Shown here: in pieces, positions 35,956 through 47,500 of the stretch
Position numbering within the stretch: position 1 is the first letter of the stretch
Layout of the letters: each line of letters starts with the position of its first letter
Assembly (NCBI GenBank): GCA_964035545.1
Contig: OZ037766.1
Coordinates: 19,953,767-20,017,766 of the forward strand
Origin: Bugula neritina
Taxonomy: Eukaryota; Bryozoa; Gymnolaemata; Cheilostomatida; Bugulidae
Direction of reading: 5' to 3'
DNA: 64,000 nucleotides
The notes under the pieces: generated by a model
The model's database searches: none
What the model saw: the letters and a program-made list of their open reading frames with translations, nothing else
Told to the model about the DNA's origin: nothing
Made by a program: the position numbers and the translations under genes

Positions 35956-37860
35956 CACAACCCCTTTCTGATAAAAATAATAATAAAAAAAATACAAGTT
36001 TTGAAGTAGATATTTGAAACACACACAAAAAAAAGAATAGTAAGTTAATTTAGTACAGTGAGAAAGTAACAAGAGATATAAATGTCACACAATATTTAAC
36101 CACCTTCTAACGTCGGGTTGCCTGTTCGAGGTCCTTAAACCTGCGTCGCAGGCGTTCCACCTCTTCTGTAATCCGATCCAGTCCACAATAGCTATCCTCA
36201 AGGTTCTCCATCAGTTCTCTGCGCGTGTGTCTGGTGGTATATGGTACGGTACCACGTTGCCTCTGGATGCCCTGCTTGCTATACTCTTGCCGAGTTTGGG
36301 CAGTTTCCCTAGGTAGCCGATGATCCTCTACTGTGATGTCCTCTGCCCGAGTCACCACTACTCGTAGCGGCTGAGTGGGTGGTAAGTTACGGGTTTACGG
36401 TTCCACCGGTGGCCGAGTCTGGCTGGTGGGTCGACAGGGAGAAAAGCCCTGGAAGAGTAGCTTCCTCTTCTTCGGGTCGCTTAATTGTCCGCATCCACAT
36501 CGAAGATTCTGCCCACGTGGCAGCGGGCTATGCGTTGATGCTTCAACACATAGTTTCGCTAGAAACTGAATTCCTCACACGGGCAGAATGAGTTCACAAA
36601 ATGCTGTTGTACGTAAATTCGCAGCCATCTGTGCGAGGTGAAACTGCATTCGCAGGTAGAGCATTTTGTGTTGTTGGGCTCCCCGCAGGCCTCAGCTATC
36701 AGCATCCGTGTTTTGGTGCTAGTCTAGTGGGGCCGAGTGCTGAATATCCGTGGTAGTCCGAGTTCCCTAGTTTCTTCTAGTGGTGTGGGGTGATCAGTGA
36801 CTCCGGAGAAGGGCAGAATAGACTGTTCTTCTCTTTCATCTAAGTCAATATCGACGAGGGTGGCAGGAGTCTCTGTAGTCTTGTCAATCACTCCAACATT
36901 TGGTGCCTTGGTTTCGGAAGATTATCCGAATTGAGTGAGGGTCTTAGAAGCAGAGTCAGGGACTCTGTCAGTACCTACAACAGTAGTAGTGAGTTGAATT
37001 GGTCAATTCTGACCGATATTCTCAACTCGTGACAACTGATTGACTCTTCTATTAGTGAGATCTTTATAGGGCAGTCGTAGCGATACTGCGAGTTTCTGGG
37101 GTTAGGGTATAGTGACACTCCTGATGTCTTGATCGAGCAGGTAGTCCTTGATGGGTGACTCTAACTCCAACCCTTCGGAGGCCCAAGTGTGATTTCTCCA
37201 ACTATCTAACTCACTCTGATAATCAGAGTTCGAGTTTCTACTATTACTACCACTGAGACTATTCTCCGATATAGGAGGTATTTTTAGTCCTGTGGACTTA
37301 CCAGAGGAAGTACTGGGCTCCTCTTTGACATTCATGTATGTAGATGTAGTATTCATATTAGGTAGATGGCGAGAGATAAAATTCTGTGTAGTGTGGTTGC
37401 TCGTTGCGATTGGAATGAACTAAGTATGCGTTCGTGATTTATCGCGAGAGCCTCTCGTCCGGGTTTTTCCAACTTCCAGATCGGAGGTTTTTTCGATTTG
37501 AGTGTAACACGTCATCGCAGTTCTCTCGTGATATCGAGCTCCACTGATAGTGTAAATTGGTGGTGAGTAACTATAGTTTGATGGGGCCCCTCCACCATCC
37601 CGGCTAGGATATCGCCTGCTCACTTGGCCACAGTAGTATTATCCCAAATACCCAGGGGGCCTTCGAGTCCTTTGACTGCGCCTTAGGCTTTCTGTGTCGG
37701 ACAAGGTGGCCTGTCTTTCAGTGTTGGGGGCCCACCGCCCCCTACTTCTGGGCTGGGTTGATCTATCATTCCAGGCAACACTCTTGTAACTGATGTTCTC
37801 CACCCTGTATGTTGCATTGATTCTCATTTCTCTGCCTATTATAAAATTACCTTATCTCCA
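35956..37860 (-). mobile_element. Internal 3' part of LTR retrotransposon C, 5' truncated
   Basis: Minus strand from 37827: RRSQRTRRPPGYLG, a typical end of a gypsy integrase polyprotein, then about 1.5 kb of further Ser/Arg-rich frames (37420-37623, 37102-37356) and a coiled-coil frame near the LTR (36107-36358, DRITEEVERLRRRFKDLEQ). The RT, gag and 5' LTR are absent. GC content is above the local level. Stops separate the frames. Confidence 0.55.
36107..36358 (-). pseudogene. Coiled-coil frame at the 3' end of retrotransposon C
   Basis: 83 codons rich in Arg and Glu with a predicted amphipathic end (LDRITEEVERLRRRF). It lies between the polyprotein end and the LTR, where accessory ORFs or env genes sit in LTR elements. 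Function unknown. Confidence 0.35.
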
Positions 37861-38089
37861 AAATTGTATATTTGAGAGTTTTTGAGCGTAATTTTTTTTT
37901 ATTCTCCGTCTGGTAGAATCATTTGCTTCAATTTGCAAGGAAAGGAAATTGTAGTAAAAGATCCTTTTTAAGCAATCTCATTGTAGTGAGATGTTTAGAT
38001 GTTAAAGTCGGTCAATCTGTGATACGTTATCATGTGTTGGTATGTTTAACATAAAAAGAACTCATTTATGTACTCATTATTTGCTTCAG

Positions 38090-38754
38090 GTGGATGTAAT
38101 TTCATATCCAGGGCTGACTCTCCTGTGCTCTATGTTTTGCTGACCAATCCTTTCCACAGTAACAAGCCCAGCAATCAGAGTTATTTTCCTACAAAAACTA
38201 TTCTCAGTTGCATTATTCCTTACAGCTTTGCTGGATCCGCTAGAAGTAAGACGCACATTATGTCTCATACATGTAGTCTAGAAGTAACCTCCCAAAAACT
38301 ACTCAAAAAATTGCATTATTACACTTTTTCAGTAAGCCAATGAATTCCTATTATCTAAATCAAAGTTTCAACTTATCTATATGCCACAGTTATTTCTGAG
38401 AATAAATATATAAAGTCACATGCATTAAGTCACTGTTTGTTCTTTCCAGAAGTAGCTAGTCAATATTTCCTACCGTCAGGAGGGTAAGAAGAGCTATTTC
38501 TTTTGGTGGTACCTGTATGAAATCAATACTGCTTGTGGAGATGCATCAAAACTAACGATGTTCCCTCAACCAGGTAGGCATTTCATAACAACAATTTCAG
38601 TTAATTAGCCACAACATAATCATATAATGTGTAGAAGTTTTTCTTTTCAGAATACTCCAACTCTATGGCTAGGCTAAACCTGCCCATTATGTTATTACAC
38701 TTTTTGTGGGCCACTGAAAAAAAATTGTTTTCAAATTTAAACGATTTGTGCTGA
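38090..38754 (+). CDS. Three phase-matched exons of an unknown plus-strand gene (partial, 3' end)
   Basis: Exons 38090-38245, 38460-38573 and 38651-38754 (stop TGA 38752-38754). All junctions are phase 1: acceptors TTATTTGCTTCAG, CTTTCCAGAAGTAGCTAG and TTTCTTTTCAG; donors AGAA|GTAAGA and CCAG|GTAGGC. Peptides include ADSPVLYVLLTNPFHSNKPS, QEGKKSYFFWWYLYEINTAC and MARLNLPIMLLHFLWATEKK. Serial 1-1 exons are common in extracellular proteins (inference). No family recognised; the 5' part would lie where the LTR element is now. Confidence 0.35.
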
Positions 38755-40070
38755 TTCTGAGCTCAAAAAAATATATATATAAGTGTGTGCGTGTGTGCTT
38801 GCGCGCACACACACACATGCATGCAACTATTTAGTTTCATTAGCTTATAGACTAAGTTATTAATAGCCTTTAAACAACAATAACTTTGATTATAGCTAAC
38901 TCTCATTCTTCTAAGCATTGGTCTCAATAGCTTACCAAACTAAAAGAAACTCATATATTTTAGTTTTTATTTTGCATAGACTAGTTCCATGGTTTCCAAG
39001 ACCAGGCAACAATCTACTGCTAGGAGCTGTGCATCATCAAAAAAAGCAGTGGTCTTAAGATCAGCAAGAGGGAAGTAACCAACAACTGAGGGGTATGTCA
39101 ACATCTGAACATGATATAGACAAATTAAAAGTTCAGAAAAGAGATTAAAATAAAAAATCATACTTGAAATGTAGAGCTAAATTAAGTTTAAATAAATCTT
39201 ATGATAAAGCTAGTACAATAGCATAATAGACTGACCAATCGACTCCTACAACTAGCAAAATTTTGTCCAATAGTAATATTGAGAGGGCTGCAATAACATC
39301 AGCTCAAGCTCTCATAGTTTCTGCCACTGCTACTTGTGTAATAATAATGAAAGTTTAAATGTGTACATCAACATTGGTAAACCCTCTATAATTTGTCTTA
39401 CTATTTTTTGTAGGAGGAGATGTGAGTGTAGATAAGGTGAAAACAAGTGTTAATAAATATGTATTTCATGGTTTGTTGACAATATTTTATGTTTTATGCA
39501 TGCATTTTGTTTGTGTGAATGTGTTGTACTCGTTATAATAGGACTGCTGGTGAACTGTCCATTTATGCAAAAAGGTAAAAGGTTATTAGCCTACCCCATA
39601 GGTGGTTTGGAAAGGCACCCGCTGTATACATATGCTGTCAATTTTAAAGATTTAATATGTAAATAATTATTTTCCAAAATAAAGTCATTCTCCTTAAAAC
39701 CAATCATAAAACATTTGTCTCTTTATGCTACAATATTTATAATTGATACTAAATTTTTGTTGGCGTTGACTTTATAGAGTCAAAGGTATAAATATGTCTA
39801 TCACAGAAAAAAACCTAGTATTATTTTTTAATTCAAAGCCCTTATATTAGTCTAAAACCATGTTTTGCTTATTAAAATATAAACATTTATATTTCACCAT
39901 TTTTGGACTGCGGACTTTGGGGGGGGTCAAAGGTCAAACTGAAGCATCTATAGCAGAAAGATAATATATCTGAATTCAGCACCTAAAAACTACCCTTGTG
40001 ACAAAGTTTGAGCTTTCTACTACAAGTTTCATTTTTTGATAATTTTTTTCTGTGTACTAAATATTTTGAG
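38755..40070. other. Intergenic, short CA/TG repeats only
   Basis: A small GTGTGTGCGTG/CACACACA palindrome-like patch occurs near 38782-38818. An open minus frame at 38967-39161 lacks splice or family support. Nothing else seen. Confidence 0.4.
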
Positions 40071-40075
40071 ATGAC

Positions 40076-40077
40076 CC

Positions 40078-40146
<69 letters not shown>
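40076..40146. repeat. (TA)n microsatellite left of the inverted repeat
   Basis: TA dinucleotides with one TTTA interruption. Confidence 0.95.
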
Positions 40147-40151
<5 letters not shown>

Positions 40152-40174
40152 GTATACGAGAAACGTTGTTATTT

Positions 40175-40241
40175 ATTACTTTATTAGGTAAAGTAATTAC
40201 ACTGATATTTCGGGTACCACTGTACCCATCTTCAGAGTAGC
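40175..40241 (-). ncRNA. Hammerhead-ribozyme-like core, left arm
   Basis: Exact mirror copy: CTGAAGA at 40229-40235 on the minus strand, the same GGGTAC/GTACCC stem, then GAAA. Carries the same reservations. Confidence 0.35.
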
Positions 40242-40716
40242 AATGAATGAAATTCAAAAATTATTATGTTACGTTAGACGTTATGCATGACACAAAGAAT
40301 AGAGAGTGGCAGTTATTGTAAATTATTGAAACTTAAAGGAGATAATCTTATTTTATATATTACGCAGGTCAAAAATTATACTAAATTATACTGATTTTTT
40401 TGCATTAAACAAATAAAACCGCAACTCAATAAACAAAATTACTCCATACCACTAAAACTATATCAATAGCTCCACACTACTCAACTCTCACATAGTTTCA
40501 CTAATTCTTGCTGTTTTTTATATTTGGATATCTATTTTTTTTGTCAAGTCCAATTTATTGTTTATGCAAAAAAATCAGTATAATTTTTGACCTGCGTAAT
40601 ATATAAAATAAGATTATCTCCTTTAAGTTTCAATAATTTACAATAACTGCCACTCTCTATTCTTTGTGTCATGCATAACGTCTAACGTAACATAATAATT
40701 TTTGAATTTCATTCAT

Positions 40717-40790
40717 TGCTACTCTGAAGATGGGTACAGTGGTACCCGAAATATCAGTGTAATTACTTTACCTAATAAAGTAATAAATAA
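40717..40790 (+). ncRNA. Hammerhead-ribozyme-like core, right arm
   Basis: CTGAAGA (40724-40730) fits the CUGANGA core. GGGTAC-AGTG-GTACCC (40732-40747) forms a perfect stem-loop in the position of stem II, and GAAA follows at 40748-40751. A short ATA/TGT pairing could be a minimal stem III, followed by a second hairpin ATTACTTT...AAAGTAAT (40761-40783). Stem I is not evident and one extra U lies between core and stem II, so activity is uncertain. Confidence 0.35.
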
Positions 40791-40847
40791 CAACGTTTCT
40801 CGTATACCTATATTTATAATCAAATTGCTAGCTCGTAAAGATATATT

Positions 40848-40942
<95 letters not shown>
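40848..40942. repeat. (TA)n microsatellite right of the inverted repeat
   Basis: About 95 bp of TA dinucleotides. Confidence 0.97.
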
Positions 40943-40946
<4 letters not shown>

Positions 40947-41337
40947 GGGGACAAATCCCAAAACTGCTGCATTAACAGAGAAATATTTTGCAAAGACGCT
41001 TATAAGTGCGCTGCATAAACTTGTTTTTAGCTAAAGTTTTCAATATATTTCAAATTCATGACAATTTTATATATACACTATTATACTCAACTTTATTTAT
41101 GGTTTCTGACATTAGCCATATAATAATCTTATTTTTTGAGGTGAAATTGGTTTAATTATTATTTGGGAACAACATTATTGTGTTGATTACATCAAAATAG
41201 TCGATAACATGCATGCATGCATTACTATATTATTATAACAATAAAATAAATGTTCAAGCATTAATGTAGTAAATATATAGCTTTGTGTAATCCTTTCCAG
41301 ATTTCTTATACCATGTAAGAAGCGCAGGGAGGTATGA

Positions 41338-41504
41338 CTAGTTGGCTTCTTGGATATCTGGTAAAGTTGGTTTGAGTGGTGAGAGATGTTTCAGAGAAGG
41401 GTAGAGGCTAGACCTCGTGTTATTTAGAGGGAGTCGAGGTAGAAAGACATATTGCCGTATGCCTCCTTCTATACTTGTCATTAATCTAGCTATTTCCTGG
41501 TCCC
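41338..41504 (-). CDS. RGS gene, last exon
   Basis: Acceptor TAACTTACTAACAG, phase 1. Encodes [20 protein letters not shown], then [20 protein letters not shown] and ends ...PDIQEAN with TAG. A possible AATAAA on the minus strand lies near 41090. Confidence 0.75.
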
Positions 41505-44500
41505 CTGTTAGTAAGTTACATATTGAAATGTTGCACATAAATAATGTAAATAAAAAACTTATGAAAGCTTATTTTAGTGTTAAAAAGTTGTTTGAATTTA
41601 TATCTTCACTTAGAATCCAAAACTTTAAATTAAAAAAAAGCAGAGATAAAAAATTAGCTTATAGTGGATTTTCCTAGTTATAATGTAGAATGCTAATCAT
41701 TGTAAGGTTGATATAAACTTTGATATATAATATACAAAAAAAGTCTAGAAGACTATAGCAAGCTATAATTGTAGCCATGCAATCCTGTGATAGAAAATTC
41801 ATTTGGAAACAGGACGCAATGTGCAATAAATTAACAAGCAAATGGGACAAATATGTGTTACAATGAAAAAAGCTAACAGGTAATCAAAAATGATTTAGAT
41901 AGCCCATTAAAATTCACAGAAGAACATACACCACTTTGAAGAAGGTTATGTCAGGCAGAGTTTAGACAAGGTATGAGCCCTATAGTTTGCCTGCCATGCA
42001 CATTAACATTACAGACACACAACACCCACAACAAACCCACACAACACATACAGCACAACACATACAGCATGATAGTCATGCTATGTAGCCTTAATTTCTT
42101 TTTTAGATTGTTTTATTGGGACAGGAAAAGTTCATGTAAGCAAGAATAGGTTATACCAACTTAAAATATACTGAAGCTAAATCATTTTTAACTTTTTTGA
42201 TGCCCAACTTAATTATAAATCCTGAAAAATTTTAAAATATAAGCTGAAAATTTTTGTGTAAGTCTACAACTATCAATAAAGAGTTGCAAACTAGTCTAAA
42301 CTTTTGAAGTAAGATTTCTATTTAAAGATAGTTAAAGATGTTTTCAAATTTTGAACTATGATAAAAAAACTCAAAAAAAATTAACATATATTGTTAAATA
42401 AAAGTCTAGCAATAAATTATAGAATGATTACCTGCAGCATTGACCATTACATACTCATATCTCACTGTATCATGAAAAGGATAGGAGCTTGACCAACTGT
42501 CTTGTTTCTCAATAACCTTACTGTAGCTACATCCCATCCAATAAGATTTTATAAACCTAAAATAAACACAGCATCGTGTTTAAATTTAGTTTTATACGGT
42601 TATGAATAACTTGAGAATGTACTCAAAATCGTATTATAGTACGCTGCAACTTGCTTATTACAATAAATTGCCCTTCGATCTTCATTCACTCGGTGTTGAG
42701 ACAACAATCAGACATTCAGATATTAATATTACTCCAGAAGTGTCTTACTTTATCATGATGTTGTAATTACCCATAATACATAATATAATTTCTCTTCCTG
42801 TACTTTTACCATTATGACTTACACAAATAATAAACAGCTGAACACTATCGAATATTTACCATCAACAATCTCAACACTTTGGAGTTACCTTTTCCATAAG
42901 ATAAGAGTTGGAAATAATAGTGTCATCTCACTATCATAAAATAGTCTGTGATCTGTAAAAGCTGTCCTGTGTGACTTAATTATAACGTCAGCCATTTGAT
43001 ACATTATGTTCACCTACAAAAAGGCTCATCAACTTATATAAAAGAACAATCATTTAAATCAGCCCTTCCTCAAATAATATCAAACTTTGTTATAATTGAG
43101 AAGCTAATTGATTCACATAAGTTTAGAGTCACTATCCCTGTGAGGAACCCCTGATGAAAAGGTTTTTGTTAAAGCTGGCTAAGGACTTATTCAAATGAGG
43201 CACAGAAGCAATTGTGACTGGATGCTTTTCCTAACATCACCAATAGCCTTTGTCTCGGTTCGAACCCATGACTTCGCTTTTACTGGGCAAAACGCTCTAA
43301 CCCCTAGACCACGGCTGCTCCTTTTGAGAAATTAATTGAATAATCATTTTAAATAAAATTAAGTGAACCAAATTGCTAGAGTCTACAATATTAAAAGCCT
43401 AAAAGGTAAATCATGAACAAAAATATCCTTTCAAATATTTGAATGTATATTTTGCATACAAGCACTGCTTATACACACTTCATACACACACTACATATAA
43501 ATACTGTATATAATTACTGCATATAAATACTGTATATACAATATATTTGTTTGTATTGCAAATTTCTCAATGGCCTACCCACACATCAGTCCAAACATGC
43601 AATGCCTCTTTATTTCATCATATAACTCTAGCTATACTTTTATAGCTAGTAGCCTATTGAATGGCAAGAAATATTGCAGTGAACTGTCCACAGTATTCCA
43701 TTTCTAATAAATTATTAAACTATTGTAACATCAACAGCAATCTTATAGCTTTTTTGAAAAACTTTGTTATATTGTTTCTGAGATATTATATTGTAAGTTT
43801 AATTGCACATATTGTATACAATGTAGGTAAATTACCTGATTTTTTGGAGCTACATCAGAATCTAAAAATCTGTCTATTATTGCTTTACATTTGACTTTAG
43901 CATATACATAATCTTCTTGAGGTTTCAGTCTTGCCTTTTCATTAGCTTGTACATTGCGTACAAGTCGGTAATATCTGTTGTTAATAAAAGCATTATTAAT
44001 TTGCAGTCCCAGAAAGTTTTACTTTATGTAGAAAATTTCAAAATGCAGCTCATAAAAGTAAGTAAATTAAAAATCTATTATTCTCTCCCACAACCAGTTG
44101 GAAAAACAAGTCGAAACATAGTTTGCAAAAAAAGTTTTAAATTCTGTTAATTATTAATTATAAGATTAATTCATTTTAAATTTATTGCTAAAGTGTTTGC
44201 TATGGTATTATTAGCCAGCAGAAATTACGTATTTATAATAATTATAGCTTTTAAAAATTCATCTTCAGTTTTAAGCTTATAATAGATAGTACAAAGGCTA
44301 AAGTCTATAACTGAGTTCAAGAGAGTAAAAATAGTATTATGCAAAACATATTATTATGCATAACAAACAGTACAGAACTTGTAACTACTTGACAATAGCT
44401 TTCTACAACTATGTCATTGATAAATATTACAACAAAAATAATTTTTTAAACTGTTGAGCCAAACAGATACAATATATGAAGAAGTTGATTTGTTATTTTT

Positions 44501-47500
44501 TGCACTAAATAAATAATTCATTAATTTACTCTGTCATCCTAACCCTACTTTTACATCACCTTTTTTGTATTAATTTTCATTCTTATAAAAGTTATTTGGT
44601 TAATTTTATGCCAGAGTGTTGGTGAATAAGACACTTATGCAATGAAAAATGTTTGGCTTTTATATTTGATTTGAAGCTCGTACTTCTATTTCTGTATACA
44701 CTATGTATGTGAGTGCATGCTGATTTTTAAAAAACTTTAATACTTGAGACGTTTAAGTTTTATTTAATGGCTGGGCTTACCTGCTAGTTTCTAAGAGAAA
44801 GTAGACATCATTGTGGAATTTGTTTCTGTCTCTTTCCAAGACTGTTTTGAATTTATCTCTATTCTGAGCGCTACTAGTTCCAGTTGTGTATCCACTCATC
44901 TTTGAGGTTTTACCATTTGTTAAGGATGCTTTCTTGTGACCAACTGGTGCTAGACCCCTAGCGGCTGTGCTACTACTGTTCATGTTCTCAACCTGACTTA
45001 TGCTCACTTCTACAAATTCATTGTCTTACCTTATGGCTCGGAAACTATATATTACAATTAGGCAACATTTTCAATTATTTCAGGGCAAAATCCGTATACA
45101 ATATTATAATTGGTGATTTAGAAAAAAGCACTGTCGTTATATTAGAAGTTGAGAAAGACGACTAAAATTATAGTTTTGAATAATATTTTGACAATTTCAT
45201 TCTTCTAAAAGAAATAAGTTGAGGCCATGAAGTAACTGAAGTAACAGTTTATTATTTAAAATTTTGTGACATACTGGATGCAGCTGGAATGACTCTAGAT
45301 GTACTCTGTCTTGTAGAATTCCCTATTTCTTGAAAGATTTTTTGTTTTTCATCATCATGTTTAATAAACTTCAAAAATCTCTGCCTTAATTTCTTGTTTT
45401 TTATGCCTCTATAGAAATCTATGATCACCCATATGAGTCTCCTCCAAACATGTATTAACTGAAATAAAAGCATTCTAGCTAGGGTAAACTATATCTGTGT
45501 ACACAAAATACTTGTTCAAGTTTCAGCTATAACTTAATGAACGACATAAAATAGTAATTTTATTACTGCATGGTGCTATTACTGTACATACTAACTCAAT
45601 CTTATGCAACACATATATAGTTGATAATTTTTACAGGCATTATTTTTAATAAGCCAGTTGAGTAGATATTTTGATATACAAAATGTCTTTTCACATATTT
45701 TTTGAAAATCAAGCATAATAATTTAATTTGCAAATTATATCTAAATATCTATTTAAGCTTGATATTATATGAAGAGCTATAAATGCAATAAACAAAAAAG
45801 AAATTTTAATTTTTACATAAAATAATGGAGCTCTTCAAGAGAAATGTAAACATTCTTGTAGGCCCAGCGGCAATGAAGTACAAAAAACTGCTGTACTTCA
45901 GTTGATGGCCTAATATTGTTTAATATATTTATCATAGCTTGATTTGTTATTAAGTGGTTGTTATATTAACACTAAGTACCTCAACAATAAAATGCTAAAA
46001 TGAAATAAAAATACACTAAAAAAAAAACTTCCAAGACTAAAATCAAAAGTGAGACATAAAAAAGAGACCCTCTTACACCATCAGGGTAACAAGGGTTGGG
46101 TAACTTTAGAGTCAGACTGTATGGCTTACATATATAATATGAGAACATAAGAATATGGTTATATAGTACTCACTAGTCCTTTTTTCTTGGGTACTGCAAG
46201 GTCAGCAACTTCTTCAAATGTTTCTTTGAAATATTTAAACCTTGAAAAACAAATAGAAATTATCAATACTAGTAAACTTGAGTAAACAAATTTTGTATGT
46301 ACAACATCATTCACGTAATTTCTATGACGACATGTTGAATGCTGAAAAATAACATATTTTCGAAGAAAAATGTATAAGCTTGGTGTTATCATGCAGATAT
46401 ATGTATTTTGCTTTGAAATGATGTCAATGTTTGTATTATGATCATTTGCTGTATATAAATTTGAAATAATAAAAAATTGTCTTTGAGCAACAATACATAA
46501 GAATATATAATTGCTGCTTGCAGGGCTTAAGATAGTTTTAATGTTGCTAGTTATACAAAAGAAGAGAATCAGTAGTAAAAGGTAATTTTGCTTTTTCTTT
46601 GCATACGAAAATGTCACTTAGTTTGAATTAAAATTATTTTATTATTTTTACATAAAAAAAAACAAAAGACTACTATAATATGCTGACACCTACCAGTGAT
46701 AGTCAATTTTAGGGTATGCTGACACTTACCAGTGTTGGTCAATACTATGGTATACTGACACCTACCAGTGATGGTCAATACTATGATATGCTGACACCTA
46801 CCAGTGATGGTCAATATTATAATATGCTGACACCTACCAGTGATAGTCAATTTTAGGGTATGCTGACACTTACCAGTGTTGGTCAATACTATGGTATACT
46901 GACACCTACCAGTGATGGTCAATACTATGATATGCTGACACCTACCAGTGATGGTCAATACTATGATATGCTGACACCTACCAGTGATGGTCAATACTAT
47001 GATATGCTGACACCTACCAGTGATGGTCAATACTATGATATGATGACACCTACCAGTGATAGTCAATACTATGGTATGCTGACACCTACCAGTGATGGTC
47101 AATACTATAATATGCTGATACCTACCAGTGATGGTCAATACTATGATAAAGAAGATTCATAAGACGAGGCAGCTGGTTTAGGGTCACTTCCTCAACTCGG
47201 ACTATTGACTTGAAAAGTGGGTCTTCTATGTTGTACCTTTGAACTAAAAACAATACAATAGTAAACAATAATACAGATAAGGTAATTCCTAAACAGAACT
47301 GTACATACATGTTGTAGTTATATTAAACCAACTACCCCAATAATGAATGGCGAAATAGTTGAACTAAATACTAAAATACATTGGAATGGGTTATAGCAAT
47401 TACCAACTAAACTTGCAAAAAGAGATAATATAATCCACAGACATGTGTTTCTATATATATATATTTCTATAACTGACAAATATATCATGTCAAAAATTTT

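Larger units (their letters stand above)
40147..40811. repeat. Large near-perfect inverted repeat (foldback element)
   Basis: Left arm 40147-40412 and right arm 40562-40811 are reverse complements with almost no mismatches; the left arm has about 11 extra bases (a duplicated TATAATTTAG). The unique centre is about 150 bp, and both outer ends run into (TA)n. Each arm contains a ribozyme-like hairpin. Both arms encode the same meaningless peptide (MNFIHCYSEDGYSGTRNIS), which is simply a result of the symmetry. It may be two ends of a Penelope-like or foldback element (inference). Confidence 0.9.

Noticed and set aside
38967-39161. Minus-strand frame with PSVVGYFPLADLKTTAFFDD
   Set aside because: Looks somewhat protein-like but lacks convincing splice sites in phase with anything nearby.
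40057-40961. Tyr-Ile repeat proteins and the peptide MNFIHCYSEDGYSGTRNIS on both strands
   Set aside because: Caused by (TA)n and by the inverted repeat symmetry; no second coding evidence.
46614-47162. Repeat proteins [12 protein letters not shown] (plus) and [12 protein letters not shown] (minus)
   Set aside because: A 36 bp unit without stops is open in several frames automatically; the array is intronic except for its right end.
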